64,000 nt of DNA, from the NCBI RefSeq assembly GCF_030388665.1, contig NZ_CP128846.1:8156001-8220000 (forward strand), written 5' to 3'. Positions within the stretch are counted from its first letter, which is position 1, and each line of letters begins with the position of its first letter. Shown one piece after another: positions 41,792-49,724 of this stretch. Position numbers and translations under genes: made by a program. The notes under the pieces were generated by a model, which saw only the letters and a list, made by a program, of their open reading frames with translations, did not search any database and had not been told where the DNA came from. Source of the stretch: Streptomyces flavofungini. Its GTDB lineage: Bacteria > Actinomycetota > Actinomycetes > Streptomycetales > Streptomycetaceae.

Positions 41792-41815
41792 ATCGCGGGG
41801 GACCGGCCCCAGTGA
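41768..41815 (+). repeat. 24-bp tandem duplication spanning the dioxygenase stop codon
   Basis: Copy one (41768-41791) begins ATCGCGGGGGACC and ends CCACTGA, the gene's stop. Copy two (41792-41815) differs at one base and ends CCAGTGA. With a period of 24, the second TGA is in frame. Identity is 23 of 24. Confidence 0.9.
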
Positions 41816-41881
41816 GGACGGACGCGGTGCGGCTCGGGGCGCTGCTCGGCCCGCTGCGTCCGGGCCGGGCCGCGCCCCGGC

Positions 41882-42421
41882 TCAACGGTCGAACGTGAGC
41901 AGCCACTTGACCTCGCCGTCGTGCCACTCCTCGGTGGGCGCGAGCCCGGCGGCGCGGGCCACGGCCGCCGACGCGGCGTGGTCGGGGTGGATGTGCGCGA
42001 GGACGCACGTCACCCCCGGTCGGCCGCGCAGCCAGGCCACGAGGGCCCGCGCCGCCTCGGACGCGACGCCCCGGCCCTGCCACGCGGTGCCCACCACCCA
42101 GGCGATCTCGGCCGCGAGCCCGTCGCCGGTCGCGTCGGGCCTCACGGTCGCCTGCACGGTGCCCGCGGGGCGGCCGTCGGCGGACACCCGGATCACCCAG
42201 TTGCACCAGGAGACCCGCGGGTCCGGCGACCCGGCGACCATGCGCGCGTAGCGGGCCCGCAGCGTCGCCAGGTCGTCCGGGGCGCCCCCGATGAACGTGT
42301 GCAGCGCCGCGTCGTCGAGCACGGGCGCCAGCTCATCGGCGTGCGTGACGCGCAGGGGCTCCAGCGTGAGGCGCTCGGTGGTGAGGGGTCCGGCCTCGAC
42401 GGTGTGCTCTGCCCGGTTCAT
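41882..42421 (-). CDS. GNAT-family N-acetyltransferase (RimJ/RimL-like)
   Basis: The 179-residue enzyme of the Acetyltransf_3 type has an N-terminal TERLTLEPLRVTHADELAPVL and acetyl-CoA motif AEIAWVVGTAWQGRGVASEAARALVAWL. The end (VTCVLAHIHPDHAASAAVARAAGLAPTEEW) is as in RimJ/L-like proteins that act on protein N-termini or small amines. ATG 42421 was chosen; the frame stays open upstream through the nitroreductase remnant. Substrate unknown. Confidence 0.9.
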   Translation of the reverse strand: MNRAEHTVEAGPLTTERLTLEPLRVTHADELAPVLDDAALHTFIGGAPDDLATLRARYARMVAGSPDPRVSWCNWVIRVSADGRPAGTVQATVRPDATGDGLAAEIAWVVGTAWQGRGVASEAARALVAWLRGRPGVTCVLAHIHPDHAASAAVARAAGLAPTEEWHDGEVKWLLTFDR

Positions 42422-42465
42422 CTGTCGTCCCCCGTTGTCGTAGTCGTCGATCGATTGTCCGTGCG

Positions 42466-42715
42466 TCAGGCTCCCTCGGCGACCGGTTCCAGGACCACGA
42501 CGGGCAGGATCCGCTCCGTCTGCTCCTGCATACGTGCGCGAGGACGTGGTGGTACCGGGCCGGGTGCTTGGGAGCGCCGCCCACGGAGCCGACGGCAAGG
42601 TAGCGCGCGCCGTCGCTGACACGGATCACCGGGGTCTTGCGGATCTTGCCGGACCTGGCGCCCCTGGTGGTGAGGACGACGGTCGTGAAGCCGTGCAGTC
42701 GGAGGGAGTCGAGGG
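42466..42715 (-). pseudogene. Decayed F420-dependent (DDN-type) nitroreductase
   Basis: On the minus strand one frame reads FTTVVLTTRGARSGKIRKTP followed by VIRVSDGARYLAVGSVGGAPKHPARYHH, the conserved N-terminal half of the deazaflavin-dependent nitroreductase family. At about 42530-42537 the reading must shift frame, and the tail MQEQTERILPVVVLEPVAEG then ends at TGA 42466-42468. That tail is the usual end of the family. About 35-40 central residues are missing, so an internal deletion with frameshift has destroyed the gene. The 5' end runs into a minisatellite and has no start codon in the family position. Confidence 0.8.
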
Positions 42716-42797
42716 AATCAAGGGAGTCGAGGGAGTCGAGGGAGGGAGTCGAGGAAGGGAGTCGAGGAAGGGAGTCGAGGGAGCCGAGGGAGTCGAC
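42701..42797. repeat. Minisatellite of 9-bp GAGGGAGTC units with 13-bp variants
   Basis: About ten units run from 42701 to 42797. Five are GAGGGAGTC or one-base variants in a row, then three 13-bp forms (GAGGGAGGGAGTC, GAGGAAGGGAGTC twice), then two 9-bp units. On the minus strand they read as Asp-Ser-Leu repeats joining the 5' end of the nitroreductase remnant. Confidence 0.9.
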
Positions 42798-42865
42798 GTG
42801 TTGCCGGGGTGCCGTCTCCGGTGGGCGTCTGCCGCCCTCGGCCGCGGCCCCTTCCCGAAAGCGGC

Positions 42866-43693
42866 TCAGGGGGCGCCGGTCTCGTATACGTCGAGCCGTC
42901 CGCACATCCCGAACCGGCCCCGCTCGACGGGCAGTTCGGCCCGCACCGCGGCCTGCGCGAGGTGGCTCGCCTGGCCCTTCGCCAGGGCGTCGAACTGTGC
43001 GCCCGTGGCGGCGGCCGCGGCCGCGGCGCCCGTGCGCCAGCGCTCGCGCCACGCGGCGGTCAGGGGGGCGACGAGGGCGGCGGCGGCCCGGTGGAAGGCG
43101 GCGAGGGGCTCGGGGTCGCCCGCCTCCGTGGCGGCGCGCAGCGCGGTGAACCCCTCGACGGCGAGGTCACGGCGGCGCCGCGCGGCACGCTCGACGGCCG
43201 CGTCGCCGGTCGCGGCGGCCTCGCCCTCGTGGGTGGTGCGGGGCGGCAGGGCCGTGGCGGCGCGGTACGTCGCGGGGTCCGTGAGCAGGTGCGGGGGCAG
43301 GGTGAGGACGGCGTCGCCGGCCTCGGGCAGGCCGCTGTTCTGCATGAGGACGTGCAGGGTCAGGTCGCGCTCGTTGACGAGCCGGTGGATCGTCCCGGGC
43401 GTGAACCACACGAGCGCGCCGGGCGTCAGCGGGGTCTGCCGGAAACCGGTGGACGTCAGGGTCTGCACGGCGCCCCGGCCGCTGACGACCGCGTAGCCCT
43501 CGGTGCAGGTGAGGTGGAGGTGCGGGGTGCCGCCGCGCAGGCCGTCGGCGGCCGGCCAGTCGTACACGCGCAGCAGGGACACGCCGATGCCGCCCGGCAG
43601 GCCCCCGAATGCGGCGGGGTCGCGAGGGGCGGGGGGCACGGAGCCCGGGGTGGTCTCGGGGGCGGGGTGCGGGGGCGTCTCGGGGGTGTGCAC
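42866..43693 (-). CDS. Cupin-domain protein
   Basis: The 275-residue protein's N-terminal cupin is at about residues 35-120. Its first motif is GTPHLHLTCTEGYAVVSGRGAV (metal His pair and Glu) and the second is PGALVWFTPGTIHRLVN. The C-terminal half is helical and Ala/Arg-rich (FTALRAATEAGDPEPLAAFHRAAAALVAPLTAAWRERW) and is not a family I recognise. It may be a small-molecule binding protein or enzyme. The start ATG 43693 gives a Pro/Thr-rich leader of about 30 residues. Downstream lies the minisatellite and nitroreductase remnant; upstream is the terminator of the second subtilisin inhibitor. Confidence 0.82.
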   Translation of the reverse strand: MHTPETPPHPAPETTPGSVPPAPRDPAAFGGLPGGIGVSLLRVYDWPAADGLRGGTPHLHLTCTEGYAVVSGRGAVQTLTSTGFRQTPLTPGALVWFTPGTIHRLVNERDLTLHVLMQNSGLPEAGDAVLTLPPHLLTDPATYRAATALPPRTTHEGEAAATGDAAVERAARRRRDLAVEGFTALRAATEAGDPEPLAAFHRAAAALVAPLTAAWRERWRTGAAAAAAATGAQFDALAKGQASHLAQAAVRAELPVERGRFGMCGRLDVYETGAP

Positions 43694-43869
43694 GGCGGGG
43701 CCTCCTCGGGCCGGACGGGATCCGGGTCCCGGACAGGATCAGGCAGATTCCGCGGGAACGACCCGCGCGGGAGGCCGCGGGTTGCGCTGCGGGCCCGGGC
43801 ACGGGCCGGCGTGCGGGTCCGGACCCAGACGCGCGCGGGCGTGGACTCGGGCGCGGGCGGGGAGAATTG

Positions 43870-43904
43870 CGCGGCCCCCGATGCTCGGGACATCGGGGGC
43901 CGCG
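43870..43904 (-). terminator. Hairpin terminator after the second subtilisin inhibitor
   Basis: CGCGGCCCCCGATG (43870-43883) pairs with CATCGGGGGCCGCG (43891-43904) across a 7-nt loop. It starts 63 bases downstream of the stop at 43967. Confidence 0.85.
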
Positions 43905-43966
43905 TGCCTCGGCTTCCTCCCCCCACGAAAGGTTGCCGAGGGGTATGGGGGTGGACGGGCGAGCCG

Positions 43967-44416
43967 TCAGAAGTTGAGCAGGGCGCCGTCCGTGAGGGCC
44001 GCCTTCATGGCACACGGGTTGCCGAAGGTGGTCGTCCATGCCACGTGCTTGCCCTGCCAGACGCCGACCGCGGAGACCACGACCGGGTTCCATTCCTTGG
44101 TGCACGCGACCTTCGGGTCCTGGTCGACGAGCTTCTCGAACTGTGCCTCGACGGTGAAGAGTTCACCGCACGCGGCACGCGGTGCCGGGTGGGTGCCGGT
44201 GGCCTTCGGCGCGCAGCTGAGGGTGACCGCGCGCTGCACCGTGGCCGTGGCGGCGTCGTCGCCCTGGCCGACAGTGAGCACCAGGTCCGACGGAGCGTAC
44301 AGGCCCGTCGGTGCCGGGGTCGCAGCACCGGCCGAGCCCGTCGAGACCGCCGTGACGGTCAGGACGCCTGCAGCCACGGCGACGGCCGCGCTCACGGTCT
44401 TCGGGAGGTGACGCAC
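43967..44416 (-). CDS. Subtilisin inhibitor-like protein (SSI family), Lys at P1
   Basis: The 149-residue secreted protease inhibitor has a signal peptide at about residues 1-32 (SAAVAVAAGVLTVTAVSTGSAGAA). The mature start APTGLYAPSDLVLTVGQGDDA is very close to classical SSI (LYAPSALVLTVGKG). Cysteines are at 68, 83, 105 and 135. The reactive loop is C-T-K-E-W, P1 Lys107, predicting trypsin-like targets. It starts with GTG 44416 preceded by AAGGAGCG. The 3' terminator at 43870 marks a single-gene unit. It is the second family member in the window, and the classical one by sequence. Confidence 0.95.
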   Translation of the reverse strand: MRHLPKTVSAAVAVAAGVLTVTAVSTGSAGAATPAPTGLYAPSDLVLTVGQGDDAATATVQRAVTLSCAPKATGTHPAPRAACGELFTVEAQFEKLVDQDPKVACTKEWNPVVVSAVGVWQGKHVAWTTTFGNPCAMKAALTDGALLNF

Positions 44417-44806
44417 TTTGACGCTCCTTCAATGCGATGGAGATGTACGAGGGTTGTGTTTCTTGTGTGTGAAACCAGGTGTTACGTGGAGATTGCGTGT
44501 GCCGTTCCTGGTTGCGTTCGGGAGTCTTGCAAGTGCGCTGAGTGAGCGGCAAGCGGATGGTCGATTTCCGGATGACTGCACTCGTTGAGCGAGGGCCGAA
44601 TGACCGTTCGGGCAGCTCAGGGCGCCCGGACGCGGCGCGTCGGAGGCGTCCAGAATGTGGACCTCGCCAGGTGGTATAACCGAGAACGACCCGCTGACCT
44701 GGGAAAATGAGCGGTTGGTCGTTTTTCTCGGCGCGGCGTTCGACCGGAAACCGGTGCTTGACCACGTGGGTGCAGAGGAGCTAGGGGCCTTGTGGGGCTG
44801 GTGTGG
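44417..44806. other. Region upstream of the second subtilisin inhibitor
   Basis: This 390-bp stretch has no gene. It includes GC-poorer DNA just upstream of the inhibitor start (about 44420-44500), its likely promoter, and near the far end the terminator of the SARP-type gene (44680-44731). Confidence 0.5.
44680..44731 (-). terminator. Imperfect hairpin after the SARP-type gene
   Basis: CCGAGAACGACC (44680-44691) pairs with GGTCG (44717-44721) and TTCTCGG (44725-44731), with a TTT bulge and a 25-nt loop. It lies 76-127 bases beyond the stop at 44807. Confidence 0.55.
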
Positions 44807-47800
44807 TCAATGCGACGGAAGTGGCTCCCGGGGCCGCTCGGGTGTCCGGCCCACGAGGCGTCGTGCCTGCTCAGGGCTCATGTGCCCGCCCTCGTCGAAC
44901 GCGGTGGCGTACGCCGCTCCGCCGAGCCGCGCCTCGGCGGCGGCCGCCACCCGGTCCACGTCGCGCCGTTCGCCCGTCGGCAGCGGGGCGCCCACGGAAG
45001 TGCGGGCGGCGGCCGCCGCGCCGAGCAGCGTCGCGGCGGCGCGGTGCTCCCCGGCGGCGCCCGCCGCCCCCGCAAGGCCCTCCAGGGCGAGGGCGAGCGC
45101 CCGGGCGTCCCCGAGGCTCACGGCGACGTCGAAGCCCTCGGCGTGCAGCGCGTGCGCCCGTGCCGCGTCGCCGCGCAGCTCCGCCACGAAGCCCAGCTCG
45201 GCGAGTGCGAGCGTGATGCCGGGGCCGTAGTCCGCCCTGCGGAACCAGTCGAGGAGGTCGCGCATGTGCTCCTCCGCGCCCGCCAGATCGCCCTCCCGGC
45301 GCGCCCCGAGGCCGAGGCCGATCCGCGCGTCCAGCTCGCCGGAGCGGAAACTGTGGTCGCGGGCGAGCCGCAGGGCGCGCCCGTGCGCGGCCCGGGCCTC
45401 CTCGAAGTCGCCCGTGAGCAGGGCGATCCGGCCCAGTCCTGACAGTCGCTTGGACGCCTCCGTCCAGAGCTTGAGGCGCTCGGCGATGGCAAGGCCCTCG
45501 CGGTGCAGCCGGGCCGCCCCGGCGTAGTCGCCGGCGATCTCGCTGAGGGTGGCCAGCGGGAAGACGGTCTGCAACTGCCCCCATTCGTCGCCCAGTTCGC
45601 GAAAGAGGCGAGCGCTGCGCTCGCTGTCGCGGCGGACGGCGGCGAGGTCTCCGCGCGCGAGGGCGTGCCGGGCCCGTACGCTCAGCGCGGCGGCGGTGCC
45701 CCACGCGTCACCGAGGGCGGAGAACGCGTCGAGCGCCTCGTCCACCAGCCGCTCCCCGGTCCGCACGGCGCCCGCGCCCAACTGCGCGGAGCCGAGGATC
45801 CACAGGGCGGTGGCGCGACCTGAGGGGTCGTCGAGGTCGCGATGGGCGGCGAGGGTCGCCTGGAGCAGGAGGGCGGGTCCGGAGGCGGTCGGCTCGGCGT
45901 CCGGGCCCACGCCCGTGTCCGTGCCCGCGCAGACGTCCGCGTACGCGTCCACGCCCGCGTCGTCGCCACCCTCCCGCAGGGAGATGCCGGTACGCCAGGC
46001 GAGGGCGAGGGCCCGGGCGGCGGCGGTGGAACCGGCGGGCGCAGGGGGGCCGGGGGCGTGCGGGACGTCCGGGGCCGACTCGCGGGCCTGCGCCGCCCCA
46101 CGGCCGGGCTCCGACTCAAGGTCCGGCGTCGGCCTCGGGCCCGGCCCCACCCCGCTGACCGCCCCCGGTTCGCCCCCGCGCGCCCCCGCCCCCGGCGTCA
46201 TCGCCAGGACCGCGTCCAGTGACCTCCGTGCCTCGGTGATCCGCCCCCGCAGCACCCAGTACCAGGCCAACGCGTTCGCCATGTCCAACGCGCGCTCCAC
46301 CGCGCCGCGTTCGACCGCCGTGTCCAGGGCGCGGCGCAGATTGGCGCTCTCCTCGTCGAGGCGATCCAGCCACCGGCGCTGCTCGGGGCCGTGCAGCGAG
46401 CGGCCCGCCGTGACGGCGAGCCGGGCGTAGTGGGCGCTGTGCCGCTCGCGTACGTCGGCGAGCTCGCCCGCCTCCCGCAGCTGTTCGGCGCCGTACTCGC
46501 GGACGGACTCGAGGACGCAGTACCGGGGCCCGTCCTGGCGGTCGGAGGCCACCACCAACGAGCGGTCCACGAGCCGGGAGAGGAGGTCGAGCACATCGGC
46601 GCCGCGCACGGCACCGCCCGCGCTCACCGTCCGGGCGGCGTCGAGCGTGCAGCCGTCGTGCACGGCGAGCCGTCGCAGCACCGTGCGCTCCGGCGGCGAG
46701 AGCAGCGACCAGCTCCAGTCGATGACCGCGTGGAGCGTACGCTGCCGGGCGGGCGCCCCGCGAAAGCCGCGGCCGAGCAGGGCGAACCGGTCGTCGATGC
46801 GGGACAGCAGCCCGTGTACGCCCATCGTGCGCACCCGCGCGGCCGCGAGCTCCAGCGCCAGCGGAAGCCCGTCGAGCCGTACGCACAACTCGGCGACGGC
46901 CTCCGCGTCGTCCGCCCCGAGGTCGGCCCCGGGACCGAGCCCGGCCCGCTGCCGGAACAGCTCCATGGCGCCCGCGAGTTCGAGCGGTGGCACCGCGAGG
47001 ACCCGCTCGCCGCTCACGTCGAGGGGCTCCTGGCTGGTGGCGAGGACGGTGAGCCCGGGCGCGTCGCGCAGCAGCCCTTCGGCCAACTCGGCGACGGCGT
47101 CCACCAGATGCTCGCAGTTGTCGAGCACGAGCAGCAGCCGTCGCGCGCGCAGGGCCTCCGCGAGCCGTTCGACCGCTGTCGCGGCCGCCCCCGGTTCCTC
47201 GTGCAGCCCGAGCGTCCGGGCGACGGCCTCGGCCACGGGCCCGGCGACCGAGTCGGCCACCGGGACGGGCCCCGCCTCGGCCGCCCGACCGGGCCCTGTG
47301 GGCTCCAGCCCCGCCAGCTCGACCAGCCACACCCCGTCCGGGAACCGGTCCACGAGCCCGCACGCCGCGGCGACGGCGAGCCGCGTCTTGCCGACGCCTC
47401 CGGGCCCGGTCAACGTCACCAGCCTTGTGGCGGTGAGGAGTTGACGTACTCCGGGCACGGCATCGTCACGGCCGATGAGAGGGGCGACGGGGGCGGGGAG
47501 GTTGGTACGGGGGGCCGCGGGGCGCGCGGCGCCTCCGGGGGCGGGGGCGGGGGAGACGGGCGCCGGGGGTGCGGGGGCCGGCGTCGTGGTGGCCGAGGGA
47601 CCTGTGGTCGAGGGATGTGTGGCCGAGTGCGGTGTTGTGGAGGGGCGCGTGGCCGAGTGCGGTGCCGTGGGGCGCATGGCCGAGTGCGGTGCGTGCGCGG
47701 GCGGTGTGTCGGCCGGTGGCGCGGGCGCCGCGAGCGGAGGCACGGGTGCGGCGGACTCGGCCACCGGCGTACCCCTCCCCGCACCCACGGGCGCGTCCAG

Positions 47801-48544
47801 CGCCGAGTCCTGCCGAAGGATCGCCCCGTGCAGAGCGGCGAGTTCAGGGCCGGGGACCAGCCCCAGCTCCTCGGCCAGGCGCCGGCGCAACTCCTCGTAC
47901 GCGGCCAGGGCCTCGGCCTGCCGTCCCGCGCGGTACAGGGCCCGCATCTGCGCGGAGCGCAGCCGCTCCCGCAGGGGGTGGCGTACGACCAGGTCGGCCA
48001 GGTCCGCGGCGAGCGGACCGTGCTCCCCGGACGCCAGGCGGGCCTCGGCCCGGTCCTCCCACGCGGTCAGCCGGTCCTCCTCCAGGCGGCCGATCGCGCC
48101 CCGCGCGAACGCGTCGTCGGCGAAGTCGGCGAACGTCTCGCCCCGCCACAGCCCGAGCGCCTCGTCCAGGAGCCGGATCCGGTCGCCGGTCACGTCCGCC
48201 GCCCTGGCCCGCTCCAGGAGCCGCGCGAACCGGCCCGTGTCGACCGCGTCCGCCGCCACCCGCAGCGCGTAACCGGCGGGCCCCGCCCCCACCAGGGCCC
48301 TGCCGCCCCGCTCGGCCCGCTCCAGGGTCCGGCGCAGCTGCGACACCTTGCCCTGGAGGGCGTTCGAGGGATGATCGGGCAGTTCCTCGCCCCACAGGGC
48401 GTCGATCAGCCGGTCCGCCGACACCGGATGTCCCGGGTGCACCAGCAAGTGGGCGAGCAGCGCACGGACCTTGGCGCCGGGGACGGCGACCTCCGCACCG
48501 TCCGTCGTCCACACGGCCAGCGGACCGAGCACCCCGAATCGCAT
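44807..48544 (-). CDS. Large SARP-type regulator (BTAD, NB-ARC, TPR; AfsR-like)
   Basis: The 1245-residue transcriptional regulator has an OmpR-type DNA-binding domain (residues 1-95, MRFGVLGPLAVW...NALQGKVSQLRRTL) and a BTAD domain (about 98-240). A Pro/Ala/Thr/His-rich linker (about 240-345) contains PHSAT-type repeats. The NB-ARC/STAND ATPase has P-loop GPGGVGKTRLA at about 377-387 and LLLVLDNCEHL as Walker B. A long TPR-like C-terminus extends from about 780. An insert with GPGPRPTPDLESEPGRG (about 800-850) is low complexity. ATG 48544 is the clear start; the open frame extends to 49018. Proteins of this type switch on secondary metabolism. It is divergent from an imine-reductase-like gene that may be a target. 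Confidence 0.92.
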   Translation of the reverse strand: MRFGVLGPLAVWTTDGAEVAVPGAKVRALLAHLLVHPGHPVSADRLIDALWGEELPDHPSNALQGKVSQLRRTLERAERGGRALVGAGPAGYALRVAADAVDTGRFARLLERARAADVTGDRIRLLDEALGLWRGETFADFADDAFARGAIGRLEEDRLTAWEDRAEARLASGEHGPLAADLADLVVRHPLRERLRSAQMRALYRAGRQAEALAAYEELRRRLAEELGLVPGPELAALHGAILRQDSALDAPVGAGRGTPVAESAAPVPPLAAPAPPADTPPAHAPHSAMRPTAPHSATRPSTTPHSATHPSTTGPSATTTPAPAPPAPVSPAPAPGGAARPAAPRTNLPAPVAPLIGRDDAVPGVRQLLTATRLVTLTGPGGVGKTRLAVAAACGLVDRFPDGVWLVELAGLEPTGPGRAAEAGPVPVADSVAGPVAEAVARTLGLHEEPGAAATAVERLAEALRARRLLLVLDNCEHLVDAVAELAEGLLRDAPGLTVLATSQEPLDVSGERVLAVPPLELAGAMELFRQRAGLGPGADLGADDAEAVAELCVRLDGLPLALELAAARVRTMGVHGLLSRIDDRFALLGRGFRGAPARQRTLHAVIDWSWSLLSPPERTVLRRLAVHDGCTLDAARTVSAGGAVRGADVLDLLSRLVDRSLVVASDRQDGPRYCVLESVREYGAEQLREAGELADVRERHSAHYARLAVTAGRSLHGPEQRRWLDRLDEESANLRRALDTAVERGAVERALDMANALAWYWVLRGRITEARRSLDAVLAMTPGAGARGGEPGAVSGVGPGPRPTPDLESEPGRGAAQARESAPDVPHAPGPPAPAGSTAAARALALAWRTGISLREGGDDAGVDAYADVCAGTDTGVGPDAEPTASGPALLLQATLAAHRDLDDPSGRATALWILGSAQLGAGAVRTGERLVDEALDAFSALGDAWGTAAALSVRARHALARGDLAAVRRDSERSARLFRELGDEWGQLQTVFPLATLSEIAGDYAGAARLHREGLAIAERLKLWTEASKRLSGLGRIALLTGDFEEARAAHGRALRLARDHSFRSGELDARIGLGLGARREGDLAGAEEHMRDLLDWFRRADYGPGITLALAELGFVAELRGDAARAHALHAEGFDVAVSLGDARALALALEGLAGAAGAAGEHRAAATLLGAAAAARTSVGAPLPTGERRDVDRVAAAAEARLGGAAYATAFDEGGHMSPEQARRLVGRTPERPREPLPSH

Positions 48545-48818
48545 GCCGACGACGATAACCCGCCAGGTGAGCGCCCTGCCGCCGATGCCGACAGGGCAGG
48601 CGACGGCAGGCCGCCAGGGCAGGGGGCGCGCGGCGACAGCGTGGGAGGAGCGCGGCGGAAGCGCAGGCGGAGCGGGGTGACAGGGCAGAGGAAGCGCGGC
48701 GACAGCGAACCGGCAGCCGAGCGACAGCCCAGCGGCAGTGAACGGAAAGGCCCCGCCCGCAAGGTGATGACCACAGGCCGGGCGACACCGCCCCGGCCGC
48801 GTCCCACGGAGGCACACC

Positions 48819-49724
48819 ATGACCGACACCGCCATCACCACCACCGGCGACGACACCGCCGCCCCCGAGCCCACCACCATCACCGTCATCGGTCTCGGCA
48901 ACCTCGGGCAGGTCCTCGCCCGCACCTTCCTCGACCAGGGGCACAAGGTCACCGTCTGGAACCGCTCGCAGGACAAGGCGGACGAACTGGTCGCGCGGGG
49001 CGCCACCTTGGCGGCCACCCCGGCCGACGCCGTCGCCGCGAGCGACCTGGTCGTCGTCTGCGTACTCGACTACCCGACCGTCCGCGCCCTCCTGATGCCG
49101 ACCGCGGCCGCCCTCGCGGGCCGTGTGGTCGTCAACCTCACCTCCGGCACCCCCGACCCGGCCCGCGAGCTCGGCGCCTGGGTCACCGGGCAGGGCGCCG
49201 CGTACGTGGACGGCGCGGTCTACGCGATCCCGCAGACCGTCGGCACACCGGAGGCGTTCGTCCTCTACAGCGGCGACGAGGAGGCCTTCGCGCGGTACCG
49301 CACGCTCCTGGAGACGCTGGGCTCGGCGGTGTTCGTCGGCGCCGACTCGGGGCTCGCGCCGGTGTACGACGTGGCGCTGCTCAGCGGCATGTACGGGATG
49401 TTCGCCGGGTTCTTCCAGACGGTGGCCGTCGGCGGCTCCGCCGGGATCGAGGCGGGGAAGGTCACCGAACTGCTCGTGCGCTGGCTCAAGGAGGCCATCG
49501 CCGCGCTGCCCGCCTTCGCCGCCGAGATCGACGCCGGGGACTACCGGACCGAGACGTCCAACCTGGACATCAACGCCGTGGGCCTCGCCCACATCCTCAC
49601 CGCGACCAAGGACCAGGGCGTCGGCGTCGACCTGCTCGCCCCGCTGCACGCCCTCTTCGAGCGGCAGGTGTCCGAGGGGCACGGCGCCGAGAGCATGTCC
49701 CGCGCGATCGAGTCGCTGCGCTAG
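48819..49724 (+). CDS. NADPH-dependent imine reductase-like oxidoreductase
   Basis: The 301-residue beta-hydroxyacid-dehydrogenase superfamily protein has an N-terminal Rossmann domain, TVIGLGNLGQVLARTFLDQGHKVTVWNRSQDKADELV (NRS favours NADPH). The dimerising helical domain has LAPVYDVALLSGMYGMFAGFFQ and TSNLDINAVGLAHIL. The Asp in VYDVALL matches the catalytic position of one imine-reductase subgroup. 6-phosphogluconate and 3-hydroxyisobutyrate dehydrogenases have a Lys at the active site that I do not see here. It starts at ATG 48819 with GGAGGCACACC upstream. It is divergent from the SARP-type regulator (274 bp between starts). The physiological substrate of such enzymes is generally unknown. 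Confidence 0.85.
   Translation: MTDTAITTTGDDTAAPEPTTITVIGLGNLGQVLARTFLDQGHKVTVWNRSQDKADELVARGATLAATPADAVAASDLVVVCVLDYPTVRALLMPTAAALAGRVVVNLTSGTPDPARELGAWVTGQGAAYVDGAVYAIPQTVGTPEAFVLYSGDEEAFARYRTLLETLGSAVFVGADSGLAPVYDVALLSGMYGMFAGFFQTVAVGGSAGIEAGKVTELLVRWLKEAIAALPAFAAEIDAGDYRTETSNLDINAVGLAHILTATKDQGVGVDLLAPLHALFERQVSEGHGAESMSRAIESLR

Noticed and set aside
48545..49018. N-terminal extension of the SARP-type gene to 49018
   Set aside because: The added 158 residues have no domain and overlap the imine-reductase-like gene. The DNA-binding domain begins at 48544 as in relatives.
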